Positions 18,076-27,773 of a stretch of DNA of 64,000 nucleotides are shown piece by piece. The notes under the pieces were generated by a model. It searched no databases. It was not told the origin of the DNA and was given only the letters and a program-made list of their open reading frames with translations. Position numbers and translations under genes: made by a program. The stretch comes from Membranihabitans marinus (GTDB lineage: Bacteria; Bacteroidota; Bacteroidia; Chitinophagales; Saprospiraceae), in assembly GCF_019802045.1 (NCBI RefSeq), contig NZ_JAHVHU010000005.1, positions 62,001 to 126,000 of the forward strand. The letters are read 5' to 3'. Numbering within the stretch: the first letter of the stretch is position 1; each line of letters opens with the position of its first letter.

Positions 18076-19440
18076 CTACTCCACCATAGGAGTAGCCAGC
18101 TTATCCAATGAGGCGTCAATTTCGCTTTGTGTTAATTCATGATCTTCGATCTTCCCGGCAAAATAGTCTTCAAAAGCTTTCATGTCGAAGTTTCCGTGTC
18201 CGCATAGATTAAAGAGGATACTTTTGGTTTGGCCTTCTTCTTTTGCTTTATTCGCTTCGCGGATGACTGAAGCGATTCCATGCGAAGCTTCCGGCGCAGG
18301 AATAATCCCTTCGGTTCGGGCAAACAAGACGCCCGCTTCAAACACCTCTTTATTCATCAAAGCTTCTGCTTCGATCAAATCATTGTGAAGCAGTTGACTG
18401 ACAATAGCACCGGCACCATGATACCGTAATCCTCCGGCATGAATAGGAGCCGGAACAAAATCATGCCCCAAGGTATACATCGGAATCAGCGGAGTCATTC
18501 CTACTGCATCTCCAAAATCATAACGGAACTGTCCGCGCGTTAATTTTGGACATGAAGCGGGTTCACTTGCTACGAATCGAATTTGATGTCCTTCTTCCAT
18601 ATTCAACCGAAGAAAGGGGAATGTCAACCCGGCAAAATTGGATCCGCCCCCAAAAGGTGCAATCACTACATCCGGCATTCCTCCGGCCATTTCCATCTGT
18701 TTGATGGCTTCCTGACCTATAATCGTCTGGTGAGTCAGCACATGATTCAGTACACTTCCCAGGGCATATTTGGTGTGCGGATCTTTTGCTGCTTGTTCCA
18801 CTGCTTCTGAGATTGCAATTCCCAACGATCCGGGTGAATCCGGATCTTCAGCCAATATATTGCGCCCTGCTTCCGTGTTGTTCGATGGTGAAGGAAATAC
18901 TTTAGCGCCCCAGGTATTCATCATCGTTTTTCGATAGGGCTTGTGGTCAAACGATATACGGACCATATATACCTCACAGTCGATATCAAACAACTGACAA
19001 GCAAAGCTCAGAGCACTCCCCCACTGTCCTGCACCGGTTTCCGTAGTAATTCTTTTTACGCCCGCCTGCTTGTTGTAATATGCTTGAGGAATGGCTGTAT
19101 TTGGTTTATGAGAACCGGCAGGGCTTACGCCTTCATATTTATAATAAATTTTGGCAGGTGTATCCAGTGCTTTCTCGAGATTATGGGCCCGAAAAAGTGG
19201 TGTCGGACGCCATATGGAATACATATCACGGACTTCATCTGGAATTGGAATCCATTTTTCCTGGCTCACCTCCTGGCGGATAAGTTCTTCGGGAAAAAGG
19301 GGTTCGAGCATTTCCGGACCGATGGGTTCACCAGTTCCTGGATGTAGCGGTGGTCGCGGCTTCTCGTCCATATCTGCTACAATGTTGTACCAGTGTGTAG
19401 GAATATCTTTTTCGCTGAGAATAAATTTTCGTTGTTGCAT
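18076..19440 (-). CDS. trpB: TrpB2-type tryptophan synthase beta-like PLP enzyme
   Basis: The 454-residue enzyme is a pyridoxal-phosphate-dependent tryptophan synthase beta chain of the TrpB2 subgroup, which is longer than TrpB1 and usually encoded away from trpA. The PLP-binding lysine is Lys112 in GSHKPN, and the phosphate-binding GGGSN loop (APFGGGSNF) is present. TETGAGQWG and the C-terminal NLCGHGNFD are also typical. TrpB2 makes tryptophan from serine and indole and is proposed to salvage free indole. It stands alone here, without other trp genes, which fits that role. Confidence 0.92.
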   Translation of the reverse strand: MQQRKFILSEKDIPTHWYNIVADMDEKPRPPLHPGTGEPIGPEMLEPLFPEELIRQEVSQEKWIPIPDEVRDMYSIWRPTPLFRAHNLEKALDTPAKIYYKYEGVSPAGSHKPNTAIPQAYYNKQAGVKRITTETGAGQWGSALSFACQLFDIDCEVYMVRISFDHKPYRKTMMNTWGAKVFPSPSNNTEAGRNILAEDPDSPGSLGIAISEAVEQAAKDPHTKYALGSVLNHVLTHQTIIGQEAIKQMEMAGGMPDVVIAPFGGGSNFAGLTFPFLRLNMEEGHQIRFVASEPASCPKLTRGQFRYDFGDAVGMTPLIPMYTLGHDFVPAPIHAGGLRYHGAGAIVSQLLHNDLIEAEALMNKEVFEAGVLFARTEGIIPAPEASHGIASVIREANKAKEEGQTKSILFNLCGHGNFDMKAFEDYFAGKIEDHELTQSEIDASLDKLATPMVE

Positions 19441-19693
19441 AGTTTGATGATTTTTATGAAGTCACAGCGAATATAAAAATAAATTTGATTAGGGGTTGAC
19501 ATTTAGAACTTGAACAAAAAAAAGAACAAAATTTTCAAAGCCCCACATCAAATCCTGATACGGAAAATTCAGGTCTGCCGAATAATCCCCCACAGCAGAT
19601 TCTAGTCGGGTGGTGTTGGTGAACACAGGTTAAGATATGGTGGATTAATAACAAAGCAAAGGACCGTGCCTCCTTCATAGACCGCCGTCCGCG

Positions 19694-20335
19694 TCAGGAG
19701 GACGGTTGAAATATCTCAATTCGATTGCGTGAAAGCTTCACCTTACCTTGTTTCTCCAGATTTTTGAGTAATCTGGAGATCACTTCGCGTGAGGTATTAA
19801 GATCTTCAGCAATTTCACTGTGTGTTACCTCGATGGCATGGTCATCTAGTACTTCATGGTGTCCCACGAGGTACGACCACAACCGTTCATCCATCCGATT
19901 AAAAGCCAGGTCATCCACAGAATTAATCAATTCTTCAAAACGTGCTTGGTAAGCCTGCATCACAAAGCCTTTCCAAGATGGATATTTTGAAAACCATTCT
20001 TCCAGCTTTTCTATCGGAAAAACAATCATTTCCGCATCTTCTTCGATTAGCGCCGACACCATGCTTCGCTGTGCGGTCATACAACAAGTCAGACTCATGG
20101 CACAGGTTTCACCTGGCGTAAGATAATATAGAAACAATTGATTCCCTTCTCCATCATGACGCATGATTTTGATTAATCCGGTAATCAGCAACGGGAAAAA
20201 TCTTAAGTATTCCCCATCACGGATCATGGCTTCTCCCTTCTTTTTTTCAATGTATTGCCCGGTTTCGACCATCTCCTCTAGAAGTTCATCTTCGAACTGG
20301 TATGAAAATTTGGCTTTTATCAGCTTTTTAATCAT
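19694..20335 (-). CDS. Crp/Fnr-family transcriptional regulator
   Basis: The protein has an N-terminal cyclic-nucleotide-binding-like barrel (about 15-120) and a C-terminal winged helix with the HTH segment HSEIAEDLNTSREVISRLLKNLEKQGKV. I choose the ATG at 20335 (213 residues); an upstream in-frame start at 20389 would add 18 residues that overlap the htrA terminator. The sensory domain has the CAMSLTCCM cluster frequent in Bacteroidota homologues, but this is not the FNR Fe-S pattern. The ligand and regulon cannot be read from sequence. A CCGTCC/GGACGG hairpin overlaps its stop codon (near 19679-19706). Confidence 0.88.
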   Translation of the reverse strand: MIKKLIKAKFSYQFEDELLEEMVETGQYIEKKKGEAMIRDGEYLRFFPLLITGLIKIMRHDGEGNQLFLYYLTPGETCAMSLTCCMTAQRSMVSALIEEDAEMIVFPIEKLEEWFSKYPSWKGFVMQAYQARFEELINSVDDLAFNRMDERLWSYLVGHHEVLDDHAIEVTHSEIAEDLNTSREVISRLLKNLEKQGKVKLSRNRIEIFQPSS

Positions 20336-20371
20336 CGTTGAATTTCTTGAATCACAATTAATCGAAAATAC

Positions 20372-20408
20372 AAAAAATGGCGAAAACAAATTGTTTTGCT
20401 TTCGCCAT
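20372..20408 (-). terminator. Rho-independent terminator of htrA
   Basis: On the minus strand a perfect 9-bp stem (ATGGCGAAA at 20377-20385 with TTTCGCCAT at 20400-20408) is followed by a T-run at 20372-20377. It lies 85 bp after the htrA stop and just upstream of the Crp/Fnr start at 20335, so it insulates the two genes. Confidence 0.75.
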
Positions 20409-20492
20409 CTAAAAACTCGGTAACTTATTACTGACTTTCGGTCCTTCTAACCAAGAGACCCACAGTTCCCTCGTTCAGAAAAGAATATTTTT

Positions 20493-22037
20493 TTACATAC
20501 CAAATGCTTCATAAATCTTTTCTCCGGGCCGTGCAGGATAAATTCCTTCAATCAAAACACCCGAATCTTTTCTGGATTTCAATATCTCTGCCAATTGCTT
20601 AACAGAGGAAACGGGTTGGTCATTAATTTTAGTAATAATAAAGCCTTCTTCAATATTTGTGTGTGTCATTAAAATTCCACGTCCGAGCTTGGTCACTTTG
20701 ACTCCGTACTCCAGATTCAGCTCCTCTTTTTCTTCACTGGTCAAACTCTCCAATGAGGCTCCTAACTGCCGCTCTACATCAGATCGGCTGACGGAGGCCA
20801 TTTCTGGACGGGTATCATGCAAGCTTTTTAGGGTAACGGTCGTATTCACAGTCTTTCCGTTCCTATTGATCGTCATATCAATTTTTTCGCCCGGTCGCTT
20901 ACTGGCTATTTTTTCTTGCAATACCGGCATGCTGGTTACTCTTTCATTATCCATTCTTACAATGACATCTCCGGACATAATCCCGGCATCCGCTGCCGAA
21001 GAGTTGGCAATAACGGAGTCTACATATACACCTTGGCTTACATCTAGATTTTTTTCTTCAGCTAAATGTTGATTCACCTCAGCGATGGTTACACCCAATA
21101 TAGCTCTTCGGACTTCTCCGTATTCCAAAAGATCTTCCACTACTTTATTTACCAGATTGGAAGGTATTGCAAAACCATAGCCCGCGTAATAACCTGTAGG
21201 ACTGGCAATGGCTGCATTGATTCCGATCAAATCTCCATTCATATTTACCAGTGCGCCTCCACTATTTCCTTTGTTGATCGCTGCATCTGTTTGAATAAAA
21301 CTCTCCACTGCGTAGGGATTCTCATTTCGGTCAAAAATGTTTATATTTCGTCCGGTCGCACTCACGATTCCAGCCGTAACAGTACTACCAAAAGACAACG
21401 GATTTCCAATCGCCAAAACCCATTCTCCGATTTGTACATCATCAGAATTAACCATCTTGACATGTGGTAAGTCCTGCTCATCAATTTTGATTAATGCCAG
21501 ATCAGAGGTCGGGTCTGTCCCGATTATTTCTGCTTGATATGTGGCTTGATTATTCATAACCACTTCCACTTTGGAGGCGTTTTCCACCACGTGATTATTT
21601 GTTACGATATACCCATTGGAATTAATTATTACGCCTGATCCCTTTCCTCGTGCTACAGGAGCATCCCGCTGTCGAGGGTTTTGCGGACTTCTTCTTTGCC
21701 GGGGAAACATATCCCTAAAAAAGTCATCATTAAAAAAATCCTGAAAAGGATCACGCAATTCCCGTTGCTGCGAACGGCCCGCTGAACGGCTGGATATTTC
21801 TACATTTATCTGTACTACCGCCGGAGCCACCTTTTTTGCTGTCTGCGTAAAATCCAGGGGAACGGCATTGCCTTCCGCATCCATTGTATATAGTACATTA
21901 TTTACCGGCGCATCAAGCTCTCTTTGAAAGGTCACAGGTACCTTCTTATCTGTCGTAAAATAATGATATCCACCAATGGTTAATACAGTAACCAACAAGG
22001 CCACTACAGCCGAAATTATTATGTTCTTTTTCATCAC
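20493..22037 (-). CDS. degP: Do-family periplasmic serine protease (DegP/HtrA)
   Basis: This 514-residue envelope protease/chaperone degrades or refolds misfolded periplasmic proteins. A signal-anchor (about 5-24) precedes a trypsin-like domain with the complete triad: His149 in NNHVV, Asp179 in TSDLALIK and Ser259 in GNSGGAL. Two PDZ domains follow (about 295-395 and 420-510). The charged insert at about 83-130 (RSAGRSQQ...FPRQRRSPQN) corresponds to the regulatory loop of DegP/DegQ. It is transcribed alone, with a terminator at 20372-20408. Confidence 0.95.
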   Translation of the reverse strand: MMKKNIIISAVVALLVTVLTIGGYHYFTTDKKVPVTFQRELDAPVNNVLYTMDAEGNAVPLDFTQTAKKVAPAVVQINVEISSRSAGRSQQRELRDPFQDFFNDDFFRDMFPRQRRSPQNPRQRDAPVARGKGSGVIINSNGYIVTNNHVVENASKVEVVMNNQATYQAEIIGTDPTSDLALIKIDEQDLPHVKMVNSDDVQIGEWVLAIGNPLSFGSTVTAGIVSATGRNINIFDRNENPYAVESFIQTDAAINKGNSGGALVNMNGDLIGINAAIASPTGYYAGYGFAIPSNLVNKVVEDLLEYGEVRRAILGVTIAEVNQHLAEEKNLDVSQGVYVDSVIANSSAADAGIMSGDVIVRMDNERVTSMPVLQEKIASKRPGEKIDMTINRNGKTVNTTVTLKSLHDTRPEMASVSRSDVERQLGASLESLTSEEKEELNLEYGVKVTKLGRGILMTHTNIEEGFIITKINDQPVSSVKQLAEILKSRKDSGVLIEGIYPARPGEKIYEAFGM

Positions 22038-22246
22038 GATATGATTTATTTGTTATTACAAAATCTTTGTAGCCTGAAGACGGATCCCGGAACAGACTTT
22101 CCATGAACAAGTCTTTAATACTATTAACGATTTATCTAATAAAATAATGAATATATATCGTATATGTTTGTTAATGAACTTTTAAACTTGCTATTCTTCG
22201 ACCAACAGAAAAATTTCATCTATAAAACACAGACCCAAACCGTGGT

Positions 22247-22873
22247 TTAAGGAGCTATCCGATATCGGTCATAGTTCCCTCCTCTGCTTTTCTCATAGAC
22301 AATCCGATCGTGAAACCGACTCTCCCGACCATTCCAAAATTCAAAATAATCCGGCGTGAGCTGGTAGCCGCCCCAGTTAACCGGACGTTCCACATAAGTA
22401 ATTTGTTCTATTTTTGAACGCTTCTCCTGCAATTGCTCCAGGGTGATTTTTTCACTTTGAGGGGATATGGCAGCACTTATCTGACTTCCGATCGGCCGGG
22501 AGTGAAAGTAAGCATCGGACCGCTCTGAAGACACCCGGGAAACATGCCCCTCGATCCGGACCTGCCGGTCCATACCAGGCCAGTAGAACAGCAATGCAGC
22601 ATAAGGATTCACGGTCAACTGTCGCCCTTTTCGGCTGGTATAATTCGTATAAAATAGAAAACCATCCGGACTAACTCCCTTTAACAAGACTATCCGGACT
22701 GATGGCCGTCCCCGTTCATCTGCAGTGGCTAAGGACATGGCATTCGTCTCAAGGCCGAAAAGCTTATAAGCTTCATCAAACCACTGTTGAAAAACTACCA
22801 ACGGATCGTTATCCATACTTTCGACCTCCAATGCTTCGTGAATGTATTCTCGTCGTATTTTACTGTAGTCCAT
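22247..22873 (-). CDS. pdxH: Pyridoxamine 5'-phosphate oxidase
   Basis: This 208-residue FMN-dependent enzyme oxidises pyridoxamine or pyridoxine 5'-phosphate to pyridoxal 5'-phosphate. The FMN-binding split-barrel segments (PSVRIVLLKGVSPDGFLFYTNY, SRKGRQLTVNPYAALLFYW) and the signature FEFWNGRESRFHDRIVYEK near the C-terminus are all present, as is the C-terminal RIAP. The length is that of E. coli PdxH. It is a single gene; upstream at 22887-22907 is a small heptamer repeat. Confidence 0.95.
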   Translation of the reverse strand: MDYSKIRREYIHEALEVESMDNDPLVVFQQWFDEAYKLFGLETNAMSLATADERGRPSVRIVLLKGVSPDGFLFYTNYTSRKGRQLTVNPYAALLFYWPGMDRQVRIEGHVSRVSSERSDAYFHSRPIGSQISAAISPQSEKITLEQLQEKRSKIEQITYVERPVNWGGYQLTPDYFEFWNGRESRFHDRIVYEKSRGGNYDRYRIAP

Positions 22874-22886
22874 TGTAGAGAATGTA

Positions 22887-22907
22887 TTAGGTGTTAGGTG
22901 TTAATTT
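22887..22907. repeat. Heptamer tandem repeat (TTAGGTG)
   Basis: Two exact TTAGGTG units and a third degenerate one (TTAATTT) lie just upstream of pdxH. Tandem 7-bp units with other sequences occur at 36851-36885, 60778-60830 and 61265-61327. Confidence 0.55.
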
Positions 22908-23137
22908 CGAAGATCCAAAAGATCTATTGATTTTATAGCATTATCGGGATTGATTATTGCCTAGTATATGTTGATGAATTTCCTACATGGATAAACTTAC
23001 AAAACTTATTAAGTTTTTCAATCCCAATTTATTCTATAATTTTTCTTGATTTAGTAGGTCCAAATATTTTGGGTTTCATCGGATATCCTTTATAAATAGT
23101 CTTTTATTGACGCCCGTATACTTAACCGCAAACCGTC

Positions 23138-26100
23138 CTAACTTTTTATCCGTGCCATTATTCTGTACGCTAACCAATACATAGCAGGTACTACCACCAG
23201 AGTCAGGAAAGTCGCAAATACCAACCCATAAATTACTGTCCAGGCCATGGGGCCCCATATCGCGGTATTGTCACCTCCGATATATATGTTGGCATCCAAC
23301 CTTGCAACAAAAGAGAAAAAATCAATATTTAATCCGATGGCCAATGGAATAAGCCCCAGTATAGTTGTGATGGCCGTTAACAATACTGGTCGCAGCCTGG
23401 TTTCTCCCCCCTCGATAATCATTGCTTTGACGACGGTCTTGTCCATCTCCCACATGGAACTTTGGCCGAGTTCTTCCCGTTTTCTTTGAACCAACAGATT
23501 GATATAATCGACCAGGACAATCGCGTTATTGACAACGATTCCAGCCAGTGATATAATCCCCACGCCGGTAAAAATCACAGAGATATCCCTCCCTGTAATA
23601 GAGTAGCCCAGAAAAACCCCAATGGTACTGAACACCACGGATAGAATTATTATAAAAGGAGATATAATGGAGTTAAACTGGCTAACCAGAATGATAAAAA
23701 TCATAAAAATTGAAATCAAAAAAGCGTTCTCCAAAAATGCCATATCCTTGGCCTGTTGCTCTTGTTCTCCGGTAAACTCATAGTTCACGCCCTCGGGAAA
23801 ATCAAAGTTTTCGAGAGATTCCTGAATTTCTGCCACGACTTCATTTGCATTGTATCCGGCCAGAAGGTTAGAATACACTGTAATCACCCGCTCCATGTCT
23901 TTTCTTTTGATCGCACTATACGTAGACGTATACTCTATATCAGCTACGGCCGATATGGGCACCTGAACCAACTTCCCACTGGCTGGATCTCTAAAAGTTA
24001 TTCGTTGATTCAAAATCGAACTTATATTATTCCGATAGGTACTATCCAGGCGGAGCTGAATGGGGTAGTCATCTTCCCCATCCTTGTATTTGGATACTTC
24101 TTTTCCATAAATACTCGTGCGAATGGCACCTGCTATCATGGAGGTAGATAATTCAAAACGCCGGGCGTTTTCCCGGTTAATGTGCACCAGCAATTCTGGT
24201 TTTCCTATTTGTACATCTGCTTTTAGTTCTTCAATGCCACCAATGTTTTGTGCATTGATATACTCGATAACATCTTCAGAGAGGATCGCTAATTCATCGA
24301 TATTTTGACCCTGTAACTCAATATTTATAGGTTTTCCTGCTGGTGGCCCTGAAGCGTTCTGGTCTACAACAATCTGAACACCCGGAAGATTACTCAATTG
24401 GGAACGAATATCCTCCATAATGGTGGACGTTTTGACTCCGTCTCTTTCTTCAGTAGGCACGAAAGTTACAGTGATTCGTGCTTTATTAGGCGACGATCCG
24501 GGTTCAGGAGGCGAATTTGGATCGGATGTATTCTCACCGATTTGTGTCAAAACAGATTCCACGATATTTTCATAAGGTTCCAACACACCGTCTATCTGTC
24601 GTTCGATGGCTTTCACCGCTCTGTCTGTGGTCTTAATATCACGCCCCAACGGCAGTTCTACAAATACATTGATGTATAGCGGATCCGTACTGGGAAAAAA
24701 TATAATTTTTGGCGAATTGAATGCTAGCAGTACAATGGAAAATATCAGCAAAGCAAACGTTCCCAGGAATACGACAACGGGCATACGCCGATTCAATGCC
24801 CGGGTCACAAACCAATTGTAGCCATGTTCTAACGCAGGCATAATTTGATCCTGGAAATAAAACGAAGAAGGACGAAGCACGAAAGTATTGAGAAGAGTAA
24901 TAATGGCTCCAATACCCAATAGATTTCGAATCCATTCGACACCAATAAAATGAAATATCACCGCTACTATAATACATCCCGCGGCTAAGAACAAATTACT
25001 TCGTATTTTACGACGTCGCTTTTCAGCGGTATCCAGTCGTTCGTCGACTTTCATAAATCGTGACGTAAATACCGGATTAATGACCAGGGCTACCAGCAAA
25101 GAGGACGTCAACACCAAAATGAGTGTGATGGGTAAATACTTCATAAACTCTCCGAACAGACCTGGCCAGAACGCCAAAGGCACAAATGCGGCCAAGGTAG
25201 TAGCTGTACTCGCAATAATAGGAACGGCCACCTCACCGGCTCCGTATTTGGCTGCCTGGATCGGACTATACCCGCGTTGAAAATACCGGTAAACATTCTC
25301 TACGACGACAATCGCATTATCGACCAGCATACCCAGTGCCAGAATCAGGGAAAACAGCACCACCATATTGAGCGTCACGCCGGTCAGATAAAGCCAGAGG
25401 ATTCCTGTCAGCATAGACAGTGGTATAGCAATGCCCACAAAACTGGCATTTCGCAAGCCCATGAAAAATAACAGCACCACAATTACCAGAATCATTCCTG
25501 AAATAATTGAATTCTCCAGGTTATTGATTAACCTTTTCGTATTGTCGGATTGATCATTAAAAATGCTCACCTTAAGATCTGCCGGAAAAACTTCATTTTC
25601 AGCTTTTTCCAAAATCGCCTTAACATTATCAGCGGCCTCGATCAGATTCTCTCCTTTTCGTTTAATAACATCCACAGACACGACCGGCAACCCATCCGAA
25701 CGAGCAATACTTGTTCGTTCCTTGTACCCATAGGTTACTTTTGCAATATTTTTAAGATAAACCGGACGTTGGGATTCGCTTTTCACAATCACATTTCGAA
25801 TCTGGTCCATGTTCTCAAACTGACCGATAATGCGGACTGCTCTGCGGAATCCCTCCGATTCAAGCTCGCCACCGGACATGGTGAGGTTTTCACTGGCAAT
25901 AGCATTCTCTATATCCTGAAATGAAATCTTCAGAGATTCCATTTTAGACAGATCCACATCAATCTTTACTTCCCGTTCCAAAGCTCCTTTTATATCGGCT
26001 TCAGAGACCTGGGTAAGATTTTCAAATTCATCTTCCAGGTATTCTGCATACTCCTTTAACTCATCAATAGAAAATTCACCGGACAGATTCACAGACATAA

Positions 26101-26557
26101 TGGGAATCTCCGACAAGTTTATCTCCACGACGCGGGGGTCTTCTTCCAAGTCGGTCGGCAATTCGCTTTTCGCTATATCCACAGCATCCTTGACTTTACG
26201 AACGGCTTCATCCATTTCTATACTCGCATCAAACTCCACCGTGACCACTGAAAAATCCTGGATCGAAATCGACGTCAGGTTCTCCAGTCCTACAATGGTA
26301 TTGATTTCTTTCTCCAATGGTCGGGTAATCAGATTTTCAATATCTGCAGCTGAATTCCCAAAATATGGGGTATTGACGAATACAGTCGGAAAAGAGACCT
26401 CTGGAAATTGCTCCTTGGGCATGGAGTTATAAGACTGCAGACCAAACAAGAAAATCATGATGGTCAGCAGAAATATCGTCGTCGCGTTATCGACCGAAAA
26501 GCTGGTCAGCCCAAATTCCCGCAGCTTCCCTACTATTTTTTCACTGGTATTACTCAT
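23138..26557 (-). CDS. RND efflux transporter permease (AcrB/HAE1-like)
   Basis: This 1139-residue inner-membrane pump exports drugs or metabolites using proton-motive force. Two homologous halves are visible, each with a long periplasmic domain; twelve membrane helices are expected. The membrane motif LALGMLVDNAIVVVENVYR contains the paired aspartate region of helix 4, and GIVVNNAIVLVDYINLL is the equivalent in the second half. The start overlaps the end of the adaptor gene by 8 bp, and the TolC gene is the first of the operon. Length and sequence fit the AcrB/CzcA-like group of Bacteroidota; substrate is unknown. Confidence 0.94.
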   Translation of the reverse strand: MSNTSEKIVGKLREFGLTSFSVDNATTIFLLTIMIFLFGLQSYNSMPKEQFPEVSFPTVFVNTPYFGNSAADIENLITRPLEKEINTIVGLENLTSISIQDFSVVTVEFDASIEMDEAVRKVKDAVDIAKSELPTDLEEDPRVVEINLSEIPIMSVNLSGEFSIDELKEYAEYLEDEFENLTQVSEADIKGALEREVKIDVDLSKMESLKISFQDIENAIASENLTMSGGELESEGFRRAVRIIGQFENMDQIRNVIVKSESQRPVYLKNIAKVTYGYKERTSIARSDGLPVVSVDVIKRKGENLIEAADNVKAILEKAENEVFPADLKVSIFNDQSDNTKRLINNLENSIISGMILVIVVLLFFMGLRNASFVGIAIPLSMLTGILWLYLTGVTLNMVVLFSLILALGMLVDNAIVVVENVYRYFQRGYSPIQAAKYGAGEVAVPIIASTATTLAAFVPLAFWPGLFGEFMKYLPITLILVLTSSLLVALVINPVFTSRFMKVDERLDTAEKRRRKIRSNLFLAAGCIIVAVIFHFIGVEWIRNLLGIGAIITLLNTFVLRPSSFYFQDQIMPALEHGYNWFVTRALNRRMPVVVFLGTFALLIFSIVLLAFNSPKIIFFPSTDPLYINVFVELPLGRDIKTTDRAVKAIERQIDGVLEPYENIVESVLTQIGENTSDPNSPPEPGSSPNKARITVTFVPTEERDGVKTSTIMEDIRSQLSNLPGVQIVVDQNASGPPAGKPINIELQGQNIDELAILSEDVIEYINAQNIGGIEELKADVQIGKPELLVHINRENARRFELSTSMIAGAIRTSIYGKEVSKYKDGEDDYPIQLRLDSTYRNNISSILNQRITFRDPASGKLVQVPISAVADIEYTSTYSAIKRKDMERVITVYSNLLAGYNANEVVAEIQESLENFDFPEGVNYEFTGEQEQQAKDMAFLENAFLISIFMIFIILVSQFNSIISPFIIILSVVFSTIGVFLGYSITGRDISVIFTGVGIISLAGIVVNNAIVLVDYINLLVQRKREELGQSSMWEMDKTVVKAMIIEGGETRLRPVLLTAITTILGLIPLAIGLNIDFFSFVARLDANIYIGGDNTAIWGPMAWTVIYGLVFATFLTLVVVPAMYWLAYRIMARIKS

Positions 26558-27773
26558 TCATTGGTTGATTTGGGTCTGATATCAAAACCGATTTCTCAAT
26601 GATATCCAATGGAGCACCGGCACTGACGGTGCGTCCTCCGATTTCTATAACTTCATCACCCGGTACAATGCCTTCTGTAATAATGGCCCGAAGATCATTG
26701 GTTTCACCTTTGGTAATATAGGTCTTTTTGGCCTTCGGTTCACCACTGCTACGATCTACAATCAACAGATACTCTCTTCCATTGATCTCCTGCTGAATCA
26801 GGTTGATCGGTATGGTCACTACATTTTTGACCGTACTGGTATTTAATTGAATTTCTGTAAGCATATTGGGTTTTAGATTCTTGGTGAACCGACGGATCCC
26901 CACTTCGATTTCAAAGGTTCGGTTGGCCTTATCTATCTTGTTCCCAATCAGAGATATTCGCCCTGTGGTTTCTGCGTCCAGGGACGGAAATCTTACTGTG
27001 ACTTCATCGCCGACCTGGACTTGTGACAGGTAGTTTTCGGGTACATCTGCAGTAGCTATGAGCTGTCGGATATCCAGTATAACGGCAATGGGTTCACCAG
27101 GTGCCACCAGCTCACCTTCCCGGATATTCACGGCATCCACCACGCCGGATATGGGTGCAAATATTTCACTCTTAGATTGCTCGTACTCGAGCGTTTCCAA
27201 CGATCGCTCCAATCTTTCCATATCATTCTTCGCTTGCAGATATTGCATTTCAGAACCTATATTCTGATCCCATAAACGTTTCTGGCGCTGAAAAACCTCT
27301 TTGGCAAGTTCATAGCTCGTTTCCAACTCTGCTTTTTGTTTGGATAATTGCTCGAGATTGATCCGCCCCACTAATTCACCCTTTTCCACATAATCACCTT
27401 CTTCAATTTTAAGTTCTATCAATCTGCCTCCCGCTTCCGCATTGACATTTAGTGTTTCATCGGCTTCCAACAGCCCTTGGACTGTAATATACTTTTCAAA
27501 AACCGTATCAACTACCGGCAATATGGTCACACGCTGTGCTTTTTTCCGGTTCATCGCAGGGTCCAGTTCTTCCATTCTTGCCAGTATGGTATCGATCTCT
27601 CCTTGAATCACGGCTATTTCACTTTTCTTTTTGGACAAAAGTGATTTTAAGGAAGCAAGATCCATCTGCGCCAGCTTCTTCATTTCAGATTGGCTATCCG
27701 CACGGTTCTGACAAGAGGTAAATGCGAGGATGATAACAAAAGAGACTACATAAAATAGTGGATTGTGTTTCAT
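26550..27773 (-). CDS. RND efflux periplasmic adaptor (membrane fusion lipoprotein)
   Basis: This 407-residue protein links the RND pump to TolC. The signal peptide ends in lipobox AFTSC with Cys21, so it should be lipid-anchored. A coiled coil (about 28-70 and about 150-200), split lipoyl halves (GGRLIELKIEEGDYVEKGELVGRIN and IFAPISGVVDAVNIREGELVAPG) and a beta-barrel follow, as in HlyD/AcrA adaptors. Its ATG overlaps the TolC stop codon (ATGA), and its 3' end overlaps the pump gene by 8 bp. Confidence 0.93.
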   Translation of the reverse strand: MKHNPLFYVVSFVIILAFTSCQNRADSQSEMKKLAQMDLASLKSLLSKKKSEIAVIQGEIDTILARMEELDPAMNRKKAQRVTILPVVDTVFEKYITVQGLLEADETLNVNAEAGGRLIELKIEEGDYVEKGELVGRINLEQLSKQKAELETSYELAKEVFQRQKRLWDQNIGSEMQYLQAKNDMERLERSLETLEYEQSKSEIFAPISGVVDAVNIREGELVAPGEPIAVILDIRQLIATADVPENYLSQVQVGDEVTVRFPSLDAETTGRISLIGNKIDKANRTFEIEVGIRRFTKNLKPNMLTEIQLNTSTVKNVVTIPINLIQQEINGREYLLIVDRSSGEPKAKKTYITKGETNDLRAIITEGIVPGDEVIEIGGRTVSAGAPLDIIEKSVLISDPNQPMNE